NCBI GenBank assembly: GCA_022565395.1
Contig: JAIUMV010000002.1
Coordinates: 124,001-188,000, forward strand
Length of the DNA stretch: 64,000 nucleotides
Direction of reading: 5' to 3'
Source of the DNA: Marinobacter sp.
GTDB taxonomy: Bacteria > Pseudomonadota > Gammaproteobacteria > Pseudomonadales > Oleiphilaceae
This document shows positions 9,143 to 18,300 of the stretch, in pieces. The position numbers and the translations under genes are program-made. Each line of letters begins with the position of its first letter. The stretch's first letter is position 1. The notes under the pieces were generated by a model. The model was not told the DNA's origin. It ran no database searches and was given only the letters and a program-made list of their open reading frames with translations.

Positions 9143-9179
9143 CAGACGGGCTGCAACAGGGGTTATCCCTGGCGCACGC

Positions 9180-10847
9180 TTACTGCCAGATCACCGGCTG
9201 GCGCTTGGCGTACCAACTTTCCACCTCAGCCTCGTAGGCGTCTTCCACCACATTACGCTTCAGTTTCAGCGTGGGGGTCAGGAAACTGTTCTCAATGGTC
9301 CACTCTTCCTTAACAATGGTGATGAAGGCCAATTGCTCATGAGGATCAACGGTTTTGTTAACCTCGCTGAGCAGCGTCTTGAAGCTGGCTTCCAGCTCCT
9401 TGCGGAAGCTCTCATCACCCATTCTGGCTTTGGCGTCCTCACCCAACATAACCAGACAATGCGGCTGCGGCTGGTTGGCACCGGATACGCAGACCATCTC
9501 GATATCGTTGTGGGCCATCAGTTTGTTTTCGATAGGCGCCGGTGCGACATACTTACCTTTGCTGGTTTTGAAGATTTCCTTTAAGCGGCCGGTCAGCTTC
9601 AGGCGTCCAAGCTCATCAATCTCGCCCTTGTCGCCAGTCCGCAGGAAGCCGTCCTCGGTAAAGGTCTCACGGGTTTTCTCTTCATCCTTGTAATAGCCCA
9701 TCATGGTGGCGGGACTCTTAACCAGAACTTCTCCCTGTTCACTGATCTTCACTTCAACACCGGGTAGCGCTTCCCCGACATAACCGACCCGGGTACGACC
9801 TGGCTTGGTCATATGGGAGTACGCAAAGTTCTCCGACATGCCGTAGCCTTCCAGCAGCTCCAGGCCCAGATTGCGGTACCAGCTCAACACATCGCTCGAC
9901 AGTGGCGCTGAACCGCTGCCCGCCAGCTTGGCTTTGTGCAGACCCAGACCTTTCAACACCTTCTTCTTGATCAGTTTGTTCAGCAGAGGAATCTTGAGCA
10001 GTCTGTCCAGCTTTTCCTTTGGCACCTTCTGCAGCACACCATGCTGGAACTTCACCCACAAACGGGGCACAGACAGGAACAAGGTCGGCTCGGCTCGCTT
10101 GAGATCCTCCACAAAGGTGTCCAGAGATTCGGCGAAGTAAAGCTGGAAGCCACAGTACAGGGAGCCCAGCTCAACAAAGGTACGCTCAAATACGTGGGCC
10201 AGTGGCAGGTAGGAGAGCATGCGCTCGTCAGAGCCGACATTCAGCGCCTGGGTGCCGCCAGCCGCCGCAAACGCCATATTTCCAAAGCTCAGCATGACGC
10301 CTTTGGGACGCCCGGTACTGCCAGACGTATACACAATAGTCGCCAGTTCATCGGCGTCACGCTTGGTGTTTTCCTGCAGCGGGGGGAATTTGGCCACAAT
10401 ATCATCCCAGCTCTTGTAATCGTTGGGCGGGCTCAGCGGATAGGACACGCAGGGGAGCGAGTCAGGGACACCTGGCTTCATCATATCCCAGTCGTCCAGT
10501 TTCCCCACAAACAGCAATTCACACTGGCTGTGATCCAGAATGTAGGCCACGGTATCTGCATTGAGGGTCGGATACAGAGGGACTGAAATGTGGCCCGCCA
10601 TCCAGATCGCCCAGTCAGACATGACCCAGTGTGCACAGTTCTTCGACAGGATACCGATACGGCTTTTCTCAGGAAGATTCAGGGACTTGAGGTAAGAGGC
10701 CATGCGTCGCGCCTCGCCCACGGCGCGACGCCATGTGTATTGGCTGACCTCGCCATCACCCATGGGTTGTGTCATATACAGGTCTTCTGCCTTGGCAGCT
10801 TCCCAGTGATAAACCATATCGAGGGGTAGTTTGTTTTTGGTATCCAT
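9180..10847 (-). CDS. Long-chain acyl-CoA ligase (AMP-forming)
   Basis: A 555-residue member of the ANL adenylating superfamily. It carries the P-loop YTSGSTGRPKG (173-183), an acyl-pocket motif EGYGMSE, and the C-terminal hinge TGDKGEIDELGRLKLTGR followed by KEIFKTSKGKYVAP, which is the pattern of long-chain fatty acyl-CoA synthetases of the FadD15/AcsL-like group. It should activate fatty acids with ATP and CoA. There is no signal peptide; it is cytoplasmic or peripheral on the inner membrane. ATG 10845-10847 has AAGGAA upstream. The neighbouring thioesterase could work on the same acyl-CoA pool, which is only an inference from proximity. Confidence 0.88.
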   Translation of the reverse strand: MDTKNKLPLDMVYHWEAAKAEDLYMTQPMGDGEVSQYTWRRAVGEARRMASYLKSLNLPEKSRIGILSKNCAHWVMSDWAIWMAGHISVPLYPTLNADTVAYILDHSQCELLFVGKLDDWDMMKPGVPDSLPCVSYPLSPPNDYKSWDDIVAKFPPLQENTKRDADELATIVYTSGSTGRPKGVMLSFGNMAFAAAGGTQALNVGSDERMLSYLPLAHVFERTFVELGSLYCGFQLYFAESLDTFVEDLKRAEPTLFLSVPRLWVKFQHGVLQKVPKEKLDRLLKIPLLNKLIKKKVLKGLGLHKAKLAGSGSAPLSSDVLSWYRNLGLELLEGYGMSENFAYSHMTKPGRTRVGYVGEALPGVEVKISEQGEVLVKSPATMMGYYKDEEKTRETFTEDGFLRTGDKGEIDELGRLKLTGRLKEIFKTSKGKYVAPAPIENKLMAHNDIEMVCVSGANQPQPHCLVMLGEDAKARMGDESFRKELEASFKTLLSEVNKTVDPHEQLAFITIVKEEWTIENSFLTPTLKLKRNVVEDAYEAEVESWYAKRQPVIWQ

Positions 10848-11229
10848 GGATGTTCCTTGCTTGTGCTTGTTCAGGTTATGTAAAGCGGGGTGTTAGAGCA
10901 GCATGACGCCCGCTTCTTTGCGTGGTTTGTCATGGCCCGGCAATCTCAACACGATGAGCTGGGTAGCCCAATGTCTAATTGACCAAGCTACCCTTCATTA
11001 ACGGAGCGTTAAGACTATTCCAACAACAGGGGCTTCGTCAAAATGTGACGCAATGTAAACGATCTGACGCGCCAGGCTAAAATGTACGTGCAATCCGAAA
11101 TAAATTCAAAGCCATTCCGGCCGCAAGGCACCGTACAGTGTCACGCCCCTGTGCTAAAATCGCAGGTTTGTACCGGCGGGTTACAGTCTGGGAAGCCGCC
11201 GATCCCCATTACCCGTCAGGAGATTGGCC
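10848..11229. other. Divergent intergenic region with a palindrome
   Basis: This 382-base gap separates the divergent acyl-CoA ligase and TrpX-like genes and must hold both promoters. The only structure I see is a perfect inverted repeat TTAACG-GAG-CGTTAA at 10998-11012, about 150 bases from the ligase start, which could be an operator. No riboswitch, RNA gene or convincing small ORF is visible. Confidence 0.4.
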
Positions 11230-12195
11230 ATGGCCGCGACATCCTTGCGTCACCTGTTGCTTGCGCTACTCGTATTTTTGCCCTCCACTGTACTCGCCGA
11301 CAAAACCTACGTCATAGGCATCACTCAGATCGTCGAACACCCCGCCCTTGATGCCGTGACGCAAGGGGTCAGAGACGAGCTGGCCGAACGCGGCTACGAG
11401 CCCGGTAAAAACATCCGCATCATGTTTGAAAGCGCCCAAGGCAATACCGGTACGGCGGCACAAATTGCCCGCAAGTTCGTTGGTGAGCGCCCGGACGCCA
11501 TCATTGCCATCGCCACTCCGTCCGCCCAGACCGTTGCGGCCGTGGCACGCCAGATCCCGGTCGTTTTTTCTGCCGTGACCGACCCGGTTGGCGCGCGCCT
11601 GGTACCGAACCTGGAGGCCCCAGGCGGCAACATTACCGGCATCACGGACATGATTCTCCTGGCACAACACATCGACTTCATACTGCGAGTCGCGCCAGAC
11701 ACCAAAACCTTCGGCACCGTATACAACCCTGGCGAAGCCAATGCAGTTGCGCTGGTGGAGCTGCTGGAAAAGGCGCTGGCTGAACGTGGCCTGCGACTGG
11801 AAAAAGCCGCCGCCACCCGCACCTCAGAAGTGCTGGGCGCCGCCCGCTCACTGGTAGGCAAGGTTGATGCCATTTACATCACCACAGACAACACCGTTGT
11901 CAGTGCTGCTGAAGCCGTTATCTCCGTAGGGGAGCGGGCTCGCATTCCCGTATTCGCAGCCGATACCGCTACCGTTGCCCGGGGCGCCATCGCCGCACTG
12001 GGTTTCGACTACTATGACGTCGGTCGCCAGACAGGTGTCGTTGTCAGCCGTATTCTTGAGGGCGAGCGCCCAGGCGACATCCCGGTGCAAGGTATCGATC
12101 GCCTGTCACTCCACGTAAACCTCGGAGCGGCCGGTCGCATGGGGATCAAGCTGAGCGACGACATTATCGCCGAGGCTGAGCGGGTGATTGAGTAA
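11230..12195 (+). CDS. ABC transporter substrate-binding protein, TrpX-like
   Basis: A 321-residue periplasmic binding protein with a signal peptide (hydrophobic LLLALLVFLPSTVLA, cut about residue 24) and the ABC_sub_bind fold: IGITQIVEHPALDAVTQGV, a central ARKFVGERPDAIIAIATPSAQ and PVVFSAVTDPVGA. TrpX homologues in Gram-positive bacteria bind tryptophan or tyrosine; in proteobacteria the ligand is mostly unknown. ATG 11230 follows AGGAG by 7 bases; the TTG at 11224 is too close to it. It heads a three-gene transporter set with the permease at 12317 and ATPase at 13226. Confidence 0.88.
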   Translation: MAATSLRHLLLALLVFLPSTVLADKTYVIGITQIVEHPALDAVTQGVRDELAERGYEPGKNIRIMFESAQGNTGTAAQIARKFVGERPDAIIAIATPSAQTVAAVARQIPVVFSAVTDPVGARLVPNLEAPGGNITGITDMILLAQHIDFILRVAPDTKTFGTVYNPGEANAVALVELLEKALAERGLRLEKAAATRTSEVLGAARSLVGKVDAIYITTDNTVVSAAEAVISVGERARIPVFAADTATVARGAIAALGFDYYDVGRQTGVVVSRILEGERPGDIPVQGIDRLSLHVNLGAAGRMGIKLSDDIIAEAERVIE

Positions 12196-12217
12196 CCCTG
12201 CCCCCGGCCAGACACAT

Positions 12218-12240
12218 GGGCGGCGGCCGTAGCGCCGCCC
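12218..12240 (+). other. Intergenic hairpin between binding protein and permease
   Basis: An 8-bp perfect G+C stem GGGCGGCG/CGCCGCCC with a 7-base loop and no T-run. Such hairpins in ABC operons often protect the upstream mRNA and leave the binding protein in excess over the membrane parts; that role is inferred here. Confidence 0.5.
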
Positions 12241-12316
12241 TGCCCTTACAGCCAAGTTCCGGAGCCGTCGGGCGCATTACCCGGACGGCATCCGTCAATC
12301 GGAAATACCACAACTT

Positions 12317-13222
12317 ATGCTAAGCGAAATTGCATTTTGGGGCGCCGTTGAAACAGGCCTTGTCTATGGCCTGGTGGCATTCGGTATTTACCTGTCATTC
12401 CGGATACTACACTTTCCTGACCTGACGGTGGACGGCAGTTTCCCCCTTGGTGCGGCCGTTGCCGCCATTCTGATCCTCAACGGTTTCAACCCCTGGATTG
12501 CCACCGGCGCCGCCGTTGTCGCTGGCATGGCCGCAGGTGCAGTGACTGCCATACTCAACGTCAAGCTGAATATCCTGCATCTACTGGCGTCTATTCTGAC
12601 CATGATCGCACTCTACTCCATTAATCTACGCATCATGGGGCAGCCCAATGTGGCCCTGTTAAGAGAAGATACAGTCCTTACCTTCTGGTATGAGCGAACT
12701 GCCGACCTGCTGCCTTACTACCTTGTTCCCGTTGTGCTCTTTTTCGTGGTCACACTCGTTGTACTGATCTTCCTTTGGCGGTTCATGCAGTCCGAGGCAG
12801 GACTTGCCATGCGCGCCACAGGCACCAACCCTCGCATGGCCAGAGCACAGGGGATCGCCACCGGCGGCATGGTTATTCTCGGCATTGCGCTGTCCAATGG
12901 ACTAGTCGGCCTTGCCGGCGCCTTGTTCGCCCAAAGCCAGGGTGCGGCAGACGTCACCATGGGCGTTGGCGTTATCGTTATTGGTCTGGCGTCACTAATC
13001 GGCGGTGAGGCTGTGCTCAGCCCACGTACCGTCCTGCGCGCGCTCATTGCCTGTCTGGTCGGCTCCATCCTCTACCGACTGGCGATTGCGCTGGCCCTGA
13101 ATGCCGACTTCATTGGCCTCAAGGCTCAGGATCTGAATCTGGTCACCGCCGTTCTGGTCACCCTCGCCATCGTGCTGCCGGGTGCGCGCAACTCCATCAA
13201 ATCCTACTTTTCCCGAGGGTAA
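12317..13222 (+). CDS. ABC transporter permease, TrpY-like
   Basis: A 301-residue inner-membrane protein with about eight hydrophobic helices, of the branched-chain amino acid/TrpY permease family. Typical pieces are the N-terminal ETGLVYGLVAFGIYLSFRIL, FPDLTVDGSFPLGAA, and the cytoplasmic loop RATGTNPRMARAQGI that corresponds to the ATPase-contact region. It works with the binding protein at 11230 and the ATPase at 13226, which starts only 3 bases after this stop codon. Confidence 0.88.
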   Translation: MLSEIAFWGAVETGLVYGLVAFGIYLSFRILHFPDLTVDGSFPLGAAVAAILILNGFNPWIATGAAVVAGMAAGAVTAILNVKLNILHLLASILTMIALYSINLRIMGQPNVALLREDTVLTFWYERTADLLPYYLVPVVLFFVVTLVVLIFLWRFMQSEAGLAMRATGTNPRMARAQGIATGGMVILGIALSNGLVGLAGALFAQSQGAADVTMGVGVIVIGLASLIGGEAVLSPRTVLRALIACLVGSILYRLAIALALNADFIGLKAQDLNLVTAVLVTLAIVLPGARNSIKSYFSRG

Positions 13223-13225
13223 GCC

Positions 13226-14020
13226 ATGATTAGCGCAACCGATCTCAAGCTCACCTTCAACAAGGGCACCCCCCTTGAAAACCCCGCTTTGCGGGGCATG
13301 AGCCTCACAGTCAACCAGGGCGAGTTTGTTGCCGTCATTGGCAGTAATGGCGCAGGCAAGTCCACTTTTCTGAATGCGCTATCGGGTGAAGTTATCGTGG
13401 ATAGCGGCAGAATCGAAATTGATGGCCAGGACGTCACTCGCCTGCCGCCCCACAAGCGTGCGCGCGGCGTAGCCCGGGTGTTTCAGGACCCGCTCGCCGG
13501 CACCTGCGAAGACCTCACCATTGAGGAAAATCTGTCGCTTGCCGTCAAGCGAGGCCAGAGGAGAGGCCTCGGCAGTGCCGTCAAAACCCGTTACAAGGAT
13601 CAGTTCCGGGCCCAACTGGCCAAGCTTAATCTGGGCCTTGAAAACCGCCTTGGGGACAAGATGGGTCTGCTCTCCGGCGGCCAGCGCCAGGCCGTGAGCC
13701 TGCTGATGTCCAGCCTGACGCCCTCCAGCATCCTGCTGCTGGACGAGCATACCGCTGCCCTGGACCCCCGCACTGCCGACTTTGTGCTGGACCTGACCCG
13801 CCAAATTGTGTCCGAGAACCGTCTGACCACACTGATGGTCACTCACAGCATGAAACAGGCCCTTGAAGTGGGTGACCGCACCGTCATGCTGCATCAGGGA
13901 CAGGTGGTGTTTGATATCGCGGGCGATGAGCGCAAAGGACTGGAAGTGAAAGACCTGCTAGCGCTATTTGAGAAACAGCGGGGACTTGAGATCACCGACG
14001 ACAGCTTGCTGCTGGACTGA
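13226..14020 (+). CDS. ABC transporter ATP-binding protein, TrpZ-like
   Basis: A 264-residue cytoplasmic ATPase of the LivG/TrpZ type. Walker A is GSNGAGKST (about residues 38-46), the Q-loop is RVFQDPLAG, Walker B is ILLLDEHTAALDP with His in place of the usual Pro after Glu, as is common in this subfamily, and the switch His lies in VTHSMKQAL. The signature reads LSGGQRQAVSLLMSSL. It is the last gene of the TrpXYZ-like set and is followed by a strong hairpin. Confidence 0.88.
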   Translation: MISATDLKLTFNKGTPLENPALRGMSLTVNQGEFVAVIGSNGAGKSTFLNALSGEVIVDSGRIEIDGQDVTRLPPHKRARGVARVFQDPLAGTCEDLTIEENLSLAVKRGQRRGLGSAVKTRYKDQFRAQLAKLNLGLENRLGDKMGLLSGGQRQAVSLLMSSLTPSSILLLDEHTAALDPRTADFVLDLTRQIVSENRLTTLMVTHSMKQALEVGDRTVMLHQGQVVFDIAGDERKGLEVKDLLALFEKQRGLEITDDSLLLD

Positions 14021-14045
14021 AGGTAACCCCCAATGCTGCCGGCAC

Positions 14046-14071
14046 GGGTCCGGGCGTAAAACGCCGGACCC
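14046..14071 (+). terminator. Strong hairpin after the TrpZ-like gene
   Basis: An 11-bp G+C-rich stem (14046-14057 with 14061-14071, one bulged G) closes a 3-base AAA loop 25 bases after the stop codon. There is no T-run, so it may be a 3' mRNA stabiliser or a weak terminator. Confidence 0.5.
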
Positions 14072-14267
14072 TGATGCGGAGGCCCACGCTTCCGCACAGC
14101 AAGATTAAAGGCACTTTTCCGCCAGCCACTCGCCACAAACTCACTAGAACACGCAGCGACGGCATCGGCCCCAGGCAGTCACCTGCCAGCCATTGATTTT
14201 CGTCTTTTCAACCCTCTGATCATTGATTTTTTCCAAGCGATAGGCCGGTCTGATAGTTTGAGGAAAC

Positions 14268-14295
14268 TTCACAGACCACTATATCCTGTTATACT
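14268..14295 (+). promoter_or_regulatory. nrdJ promoter with NrdR-like box
   Basis: TTCACA (14268-14273) and TATACT (14290-14295) with a 16-base spacer make a good sigma70 promoter. The spacer overlaps CCACTATATCCTGTTA (14276-14291), whose left half CACTATAT matches the NrdR repressor box; the right half is weaker. NrdR control of ribonucleotide reductase genes is general knowledge; its action here is inferred. The remaining leader to the gene at 14524 is about 220 bases and holds the MITE-like element. Confidence 0.5.
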
Positions 14296-14350
14296 TTCCG
14301 AAATTACCCCGACATATTGGGGTTCAGGGACCTAAAACAGAAAAACCTTA

Positions 14351-14488
14351 GGAACCTCTGAAAAGCGTTACCGAGGCAGTCGCAGCAAGGCAAAAACAGG
14401 CGAAAAAGCACAGTTTACATTCTGTAAATGAGCATTTGAGGCTGTTTTTAGTACCGCTGCGATAACGCAGGTGGTGTTACAGAGGTTA
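14351..14488. mobile_element. MITE-like palindromic element, 138 bp
   Basis: The ends are imperfect inverted repeats sharing AACCTCTG (left 14353-14360; right 14480-14487 inverted), and similarity between the two arms continues inward (for example CGCAGC and AAAACAG), meeting in a central TTTACATTCTGTAAA. The element is flanked by CTTA on both sides (14347-14350 and 14489-14492), consistent with a 4-base target duplication. It has no ORF. It sits in the nrdJa leader, downstream of the likely promoter, and the transcript would fold it into a long hairpin. Confidence 0.6.
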
Positions 14489-14523
14489 CTTATCAATCGT
14501 CAGACAAATTCTCGAGGGTGGCA

Positions 14524-16665
14524 ATGAACGCAAAGGTGCAGGCACTTAAAACCACAATAATTCCCATGCAGGACACCTCTGTTGACATCTGGAGCAGCAA
14601 GTACCAGCTCAAAACCAAGACCGGCGAACCCGTTGATCAAACCATTGAAGATACCTACGGGCGGGTCGCCAAAGCCCTGGCTGAGGTTGAAGATAAAAAC
14701 AAGCGCAGTAAGGTACTGAAAGACTTTATCTGGGCCTTGCAGAATGGCGCTATTCCAGCCGGTCGGATCACCTCCAATGCGGGTGCAGAGCTGCACAAAC
14801 CTGCCACGTCCACCATCAACTGCACCGTGTCTGGCAGCATCCGGGATTCCATGAACGATATCCTGGAGAAAAACCATGAGGCTGGCCTGACCCTGAAGGC
14901 GGGTTGTGGTATCGGTTATGAGTTCTCCACTCTGCGCCCCAAAGGTGCCTATGTTGCGGGTGCCGGCGCCACCACGTCTGGCCCCCTGTCCTTTATGGAC
15001 ATCTTTGACCGCATGTGTTTCACGGTTTCCTCAGCCGGTGGTCGTCGCGGCGCCCAGATGGCAACGTTTGATGTTCATCACCCGGATGTGCTTGATTTCA
15101 TTCGCGCCAAACGCGAAGACGGCCGCCTGCGTCAGTTCAACCTGTCCCTGCTGATCACTGAAGATTTTATTGAAGCCGTCAAGGCGGATGCAGACTGGCA
15201 CCTATCCTTCCCGGTCACACAGAAAGAAGCGGAAGACGAGCAGCTCGACCTCGCTGACACCAGCAAGTTTGTGTACCGTGACTTCCCGGTTATTGAAGAG
15301 TACGTGGTCAACAACGAGGGCAAGGTTGCCTGCCGTATCTACTCCACGGTGAAGGCCCGGTTCATCTGGGACAGCATCATGACCTCCACCTATGACTACG
15401 CCGAGCCAGGTTTCATCCTGATCGACAAGGTCAACCAGATGAACAACAACTGGTTCTGCGAGGACATCCGTGCCACCAACCCCTGTGGCGAGCAGCCGCT
15501 GCCGCCCTACGGCAGCTGCCTGTTGGGTTCGGTGAACCTCACCAAGTTCGTGGACAACCCCTTTACCGAGAACGCCAGCTTCAACTACGAGAAGTACCGC
15601 AAGGTCGTTGCCATCTTCACCCGCATGCTGGATAACGTGGTGGAAATCAACGGTCTGCCCCTGGCTGAACAGCGTCACGAGATCACTTACAAGCGCCGTC
15701 ACGGTATGGGCATCCTGGGGCTGGGTTCTACTCTGGCCATGCTGCGCATGCCCTACGGTTCTCCGGAGTCTGTAGAGTTCACAGAAGAGGTGGTGCGTGA
15801 AATGGCTGTCGAGGGCTGGCGCCAGTCTTTGGCCCTCGCGGAAGAGAAAGGTCCTGCGCCCATCATGGAAGATGACTTTGAAGTCACCCCACGCATGCTG
15901 GCCAAGTGCCCGCAACTGCGCGCCGATGGTTTCAAGGAAGGCGACAAGATCAAAGGCCGCGTGCTGCATGCCAAATACAGCCGCTATATGCAGCGTATTG
16001 CCGAAGTGGAGCCGGAACTGGTGGCGGAGCTGGCAAGCAAAGGCGGACGCTTCACACACCACACATCTATTGCCCCCACTGGCACCATCAGCCTCTCCCT
16101 GGCCAACAATGCCAGCAACGGTATTGAGCCCAGCTTCTCGCACCACTATGCCCGTAACGTGATTCGGGAAGGCCGTAAGACCAAAGAAAAGGTCGACGTA
16201 TTCTCCTTCGAACTGCTGGCCTACCGCCACCTGGTCAACCCGGATGCGATGCCGTTCAGCGATGAACCCGAGAGCAGTCTGCCCAGCTACTTCACTACCT
16301 CGGACGACGTAACGCCACAACAGCACGTGGATATCCAGGCTGCCGCGCAGAAATGGGTTGACTCATCCATTTCCAAGACAGCCAACGTGCCGACGGACTT
16401 CGCTTACCCGGAGTTCAAGAATATCTACATGTACGCCTATGAGAAGGGTCTCAAAGGCTGCACCACGTTCCGCTTTAACCCTGAAGCCTTCCAGGGCGTA
16501 CTGGTGAAAGAAAAAGATCTGGAAAACACCCTGTACGAATTCACGCTGGAAGACGGCAACAAAGTGACGCTGAAAGGCAACGAGCAGGTGGAGTACGACG
16601 GCGAGATTCACACTGCCGCCAACCTCTTTGACGCCCTCAAAGAAGGTACTTACGGTAAATATTAA
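14524..16665 (+). CDS. nrdJa: Adenosylcobalamin-dependent ribonucleotide reductase, catalytic subunit
   Basis: A 713-residue class II ribonucleotide reductase, the larger part of a split enzyme as in Pseudomonas. It reduces ribonucleotides to deoxyribonucleotides with coenzyme B12 and does not need oxygen. The active-site motif NPCGEQ lies at residues 319-324 (Asn319, Cys321, Glu323), with the redox Cys in KPATSTINCTVSGSI and the phosphate-binding APTGTIS further on. The C-terminal Cys pair that regenerates the enzyme is missing here and is encoded in the next gene. ATG 14524 has GAGGG just upstream; a GTG 6 bases earlier overlaps that site and is less likely. Confidence 0.93.
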   Translation: MNAKVQALKTTIIPMQDTSVDIWSSKYQLKTKTGEPVDQTIEDTYGRVAKALAEVEDKNKRSKVLKDFIWALQNGAIPAGRITSNAGAELHKPATSTINCTVSGSIRDSMNDILEKNHEAGLTLKAGCGIGYEFSTLRPKGAYVAGAGATTSGPLSFMDIFDRMCFTVSSAGGRRGAQMATFDVHHPDVLDFIRAKREDGRLRQFNLSLLITEDFIEAVKADADWHLSFPVTQKEAEDEQLDLADTSKFVYRDFPVIEEYVVNNEGKVACRIYSTVKARFIWDSIMTSTYDYAEPGFILIDKVNQMNNNWFCEDIRATNPCGEQPLPPYGSCLLGSVNLTKFVDNPFTENASFNYEKYRKVVAIFTRMLDNVVEINGLPLAEQRHEITYKRRHGMGILGLGSTLAMLRMPYGSPESVEFTEEVVREMAVEGWRQSLALAEEKGPAPIMEDDFEVTPRMLAKCPQLRADGFKEGDKIKGRVLHAKYSRYMQRIAEVEPELVAELASKGGRFTHHTSIAPTGTISLSLANNASNGIEPSFSHHYARNVIREGRKTKEKVDVFSFELLAYRHLVNPDAMPFSDEPESSLPSYFTTSDDVTPQQHVDIQAAAQKWVDSSISKTANVPTDFAYPEFKNIYMYAYEKGLKGCTTFRFNPEAFQGVLVKEKDLENTLYEFTLEDGNKVTLKGNEQVEYDGEIHTAANLFDALKEGTYGKY

Positions 16666-16703
16666 TGGCCCAGCCGGCAACCCAAGTAACACAGGACACC
16701 AAC

Positions 16704-17387
16704 ATGACAGTCAAAATTGATAAGAAAATCGTCGGCTACCGAGTCACCAAGGCCGATGCCGCCAACACGGTAGAGGCGCCCGTTGTACCTGAGGCGCCCA
16801 AACCCATTGAAATGAACGAAAACATCGAACGGCCGGATTTTCTGCTGGGTACCACCTACAAGATCAAGCCGCCGGTGGCTGAGCATGCGATGTACATTAC
16901 CATCAATGACATCCTGCTCAATGAAGACACTCACCACGAAAAGCGTCAGCCTTACGAGATCTTTATCAACTCCAAATCCATGGAGCACTTTCAGTGGGTT
17001 ATCGCCCTTACACGGGTTATCTCCGCGGTGTTCCGCAAAGGTGGGGACGTCACCTTTCTGGTTGAGGAGCTGCGCTCTGTCTACGATCCCAATGGCGGTT
17101 ACTTTAAGAAAGGGGGCGTATTCATGCCCTCCCTGGTGGCCGAAATTGGCGCTGTCATCGAGAAGCACATGAAGGCCATCGGCCTGATTGAGAGCGATGA
17201 GATGAGCGAGGTGACCAAACGCATACTGGCCGAAAAGCGGGCAGAATTTGACTCCCGCAGCGCAGACAACGACAACGGCGAGTACCCGGCCAACGCCACC
17301 CTGTGCAGCAAGTGCAACACCAAAGCAGTGATTGTGATGGATGGCTGCGCCACCTGCCTGAGCTGCGGCGACAGCAAATGCGGTTAG
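16704..17387 (+). CDS. nrdJb: Ribonucleotide reductase class II, C-terminal subunit
   Basis: A 227-residue partner of NrdJa, corresponding to the C-terminal part of unsplit NrdJ. It begins VKIDKKIVGYRV, has a DUF-like middle (YITINDILLNEDT, EIFINSKSMEHFQW) and ends in a Cys-rich tail CSKCNTK ... CATCLSCGDSKCG that supplies the redox-active cysteines to the catalytic subunit. ATG 16704 has AGGA 7 bases upstream. An in-frame ATG at 16665 overlaps the nrdJa stop (TAATG) and could give a coupled, 13-residue longer form. Confidence 0.9.
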   Translation: MTVKIDKKIVGYRVTKADAANTVEAPVVPEAPKPIEMNENIERPDFLLGTTYKIKPPVAEHAMYITINDILLNEDTHHEKRQPYEIFINSKSMEHFQWVIALTRVISAVFRKGGDVTFLVEELRSVYDPNGGYFKKGGVFMPSLVAEIGAVIEKHMKAIGLIESDEMSEVTKRILAEKRAEFDSRSADNDNGEYPANATLCSKCNTKAVIVMDGCATCLSCGDSKCG

Positions 17388-17412
17388 TCCTCCCAGCACA
17401 ATGAGTTGCCCC

Positions 17413-17445
17413 AAAAGCCCCGGCCTTGACCCCCGGGGCTTTTTT
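17413..17445 (+). terminator. Rho-independent terminator of nrdJab
   Basis: An 11-bp stem AAAAGCCCCGG/CCGGGGCTTTT with a 9-base loop and a T-run, 25 bases after the nrdJb stop codon. It could also act on the minus strand because of its A-run. Confidence 0.9.
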
Positions 17446-17485
17446 GTGGATCTTTCCCCCATAAAGACAGCCAAAGGACACGGAC

Positions 17486-18232
17486 ATGGCCATACAGCTC
17501 TACCAGTTTGCAGTTTCCCATTACTGCGAGAAAGTGCGCTGGGCACTGGATTACAAGGGTATTCGTTATCAGCCTGTATATCTGCTGCCGGGTAACCATG
17601 TCTCCACGATACGGCGATTCACCCGCAAAACGGCCGTCCCTGTGCTGGTGGATGACCAGCAGGTGATTCAGGGCTCCAGTGAAATCATCAGCTATCTGGA
17701 CGACACCTATGAGGACCAGCCACTGACACCGGCGGCACCGGATCAAAGGGAGCAAGTGCTGGCCTGGGAGCAGCAACTGGACAATGAAGCTGGCGTAGCC
17801 ATCCGCTGTTTCTGTTACCACCACCTGTTGCAGCGCCCCAAGGCTGCGATTCCGGTACTGGCAGCCCAAACCCCCTTCTACAACCGCTGGATACTGGCCC
17901 TGACCTTCAGTCGCGTTGATGAAATCATGCGGGAGTGGATGAAGATCAACGAACGCACGGCCGCCAAAGCTGAACAGGTAACCACCCAGACACTGGATCA
18001 GCTAGCTGAGGTTTACCAGAAACAGCAATGGCTGGTTGGAGACACCTTCACCCGTGCCGACCTGACGGCTGCAGCATTGTATGCCCCCATGTTCGAACCC
18101 GCACAGTACCCGGTGCCCTGGCCCAAGGGGCGCCATGTACCCAAAGGGCTGTTGAGCTGGCGTGACCAAAACCAGGATAAACTTGAGTTGCTGGCACAGC
18201 GCTACGCCATCATGCGTGACGCCCGCCCCTGA
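17486..18232 (+). CDS. Glutathione S-transferase family protein
   Basis: A 248-residue cytoplasmic GST: thioredoxin-like N-terminal domain (residues 1-80) with SHYCEKVRWALDYKGI, where Cys14 holds the catalytic position, and the glutathione-binding VPVLVDDQQVIQGSSEIISYL; then an all-helical C-terminal domain ending with VGDTFTRADLTAAALYAP. A Cys-type active site suggests thiol transfer or reduction rather than classical conjugation. ATG 17486 follows AAAGGA. It is its own transcript between two terminators. Confidence 0.87.
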   Translation: MAIQLYQFAVSHYCEKVRWALDYKGIRYQPVYLLPGNHVSTIRRFTRKTAVPVLVDDQQVIQGSSEIISYLDDTYEDQPLTPAAPDQREQVLAWEQQLDNEAGVAIRCFCYHHLLQRPKAAIPVLAAQTPFYNRWILALTFSRVDEIMREWMKINERTAAKAEQVTTQTLDQLAEVYQKQQWLVGDTFTRADLTAAALYAPMFEPAQYPVPWPKGRHVPKGLLSWRDQNQDKLELLAQRYAIMRDARP

Positions 18233-18300
18233 GGGGCTGTTAGTTGCCAGGGATAACAGAAGAACTCGCCGTCCTCGTTACACTGAAGACAACAGGTTTT

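Noticed and set aside
14100-14260. Cobalamin riboswitch upstream of nrdJa
   Set aside because: A faint CACCTGCC resemblance to a B12 box is present, but the surrounding conserved core is not.
15202-16326. 374-residue open frame on the minus strand within nrdJa
   Set aside because: It is antisense to a strongly conserved enzyme; its composition follows the mirrored codons of nrdJa and it has no ribosome site.
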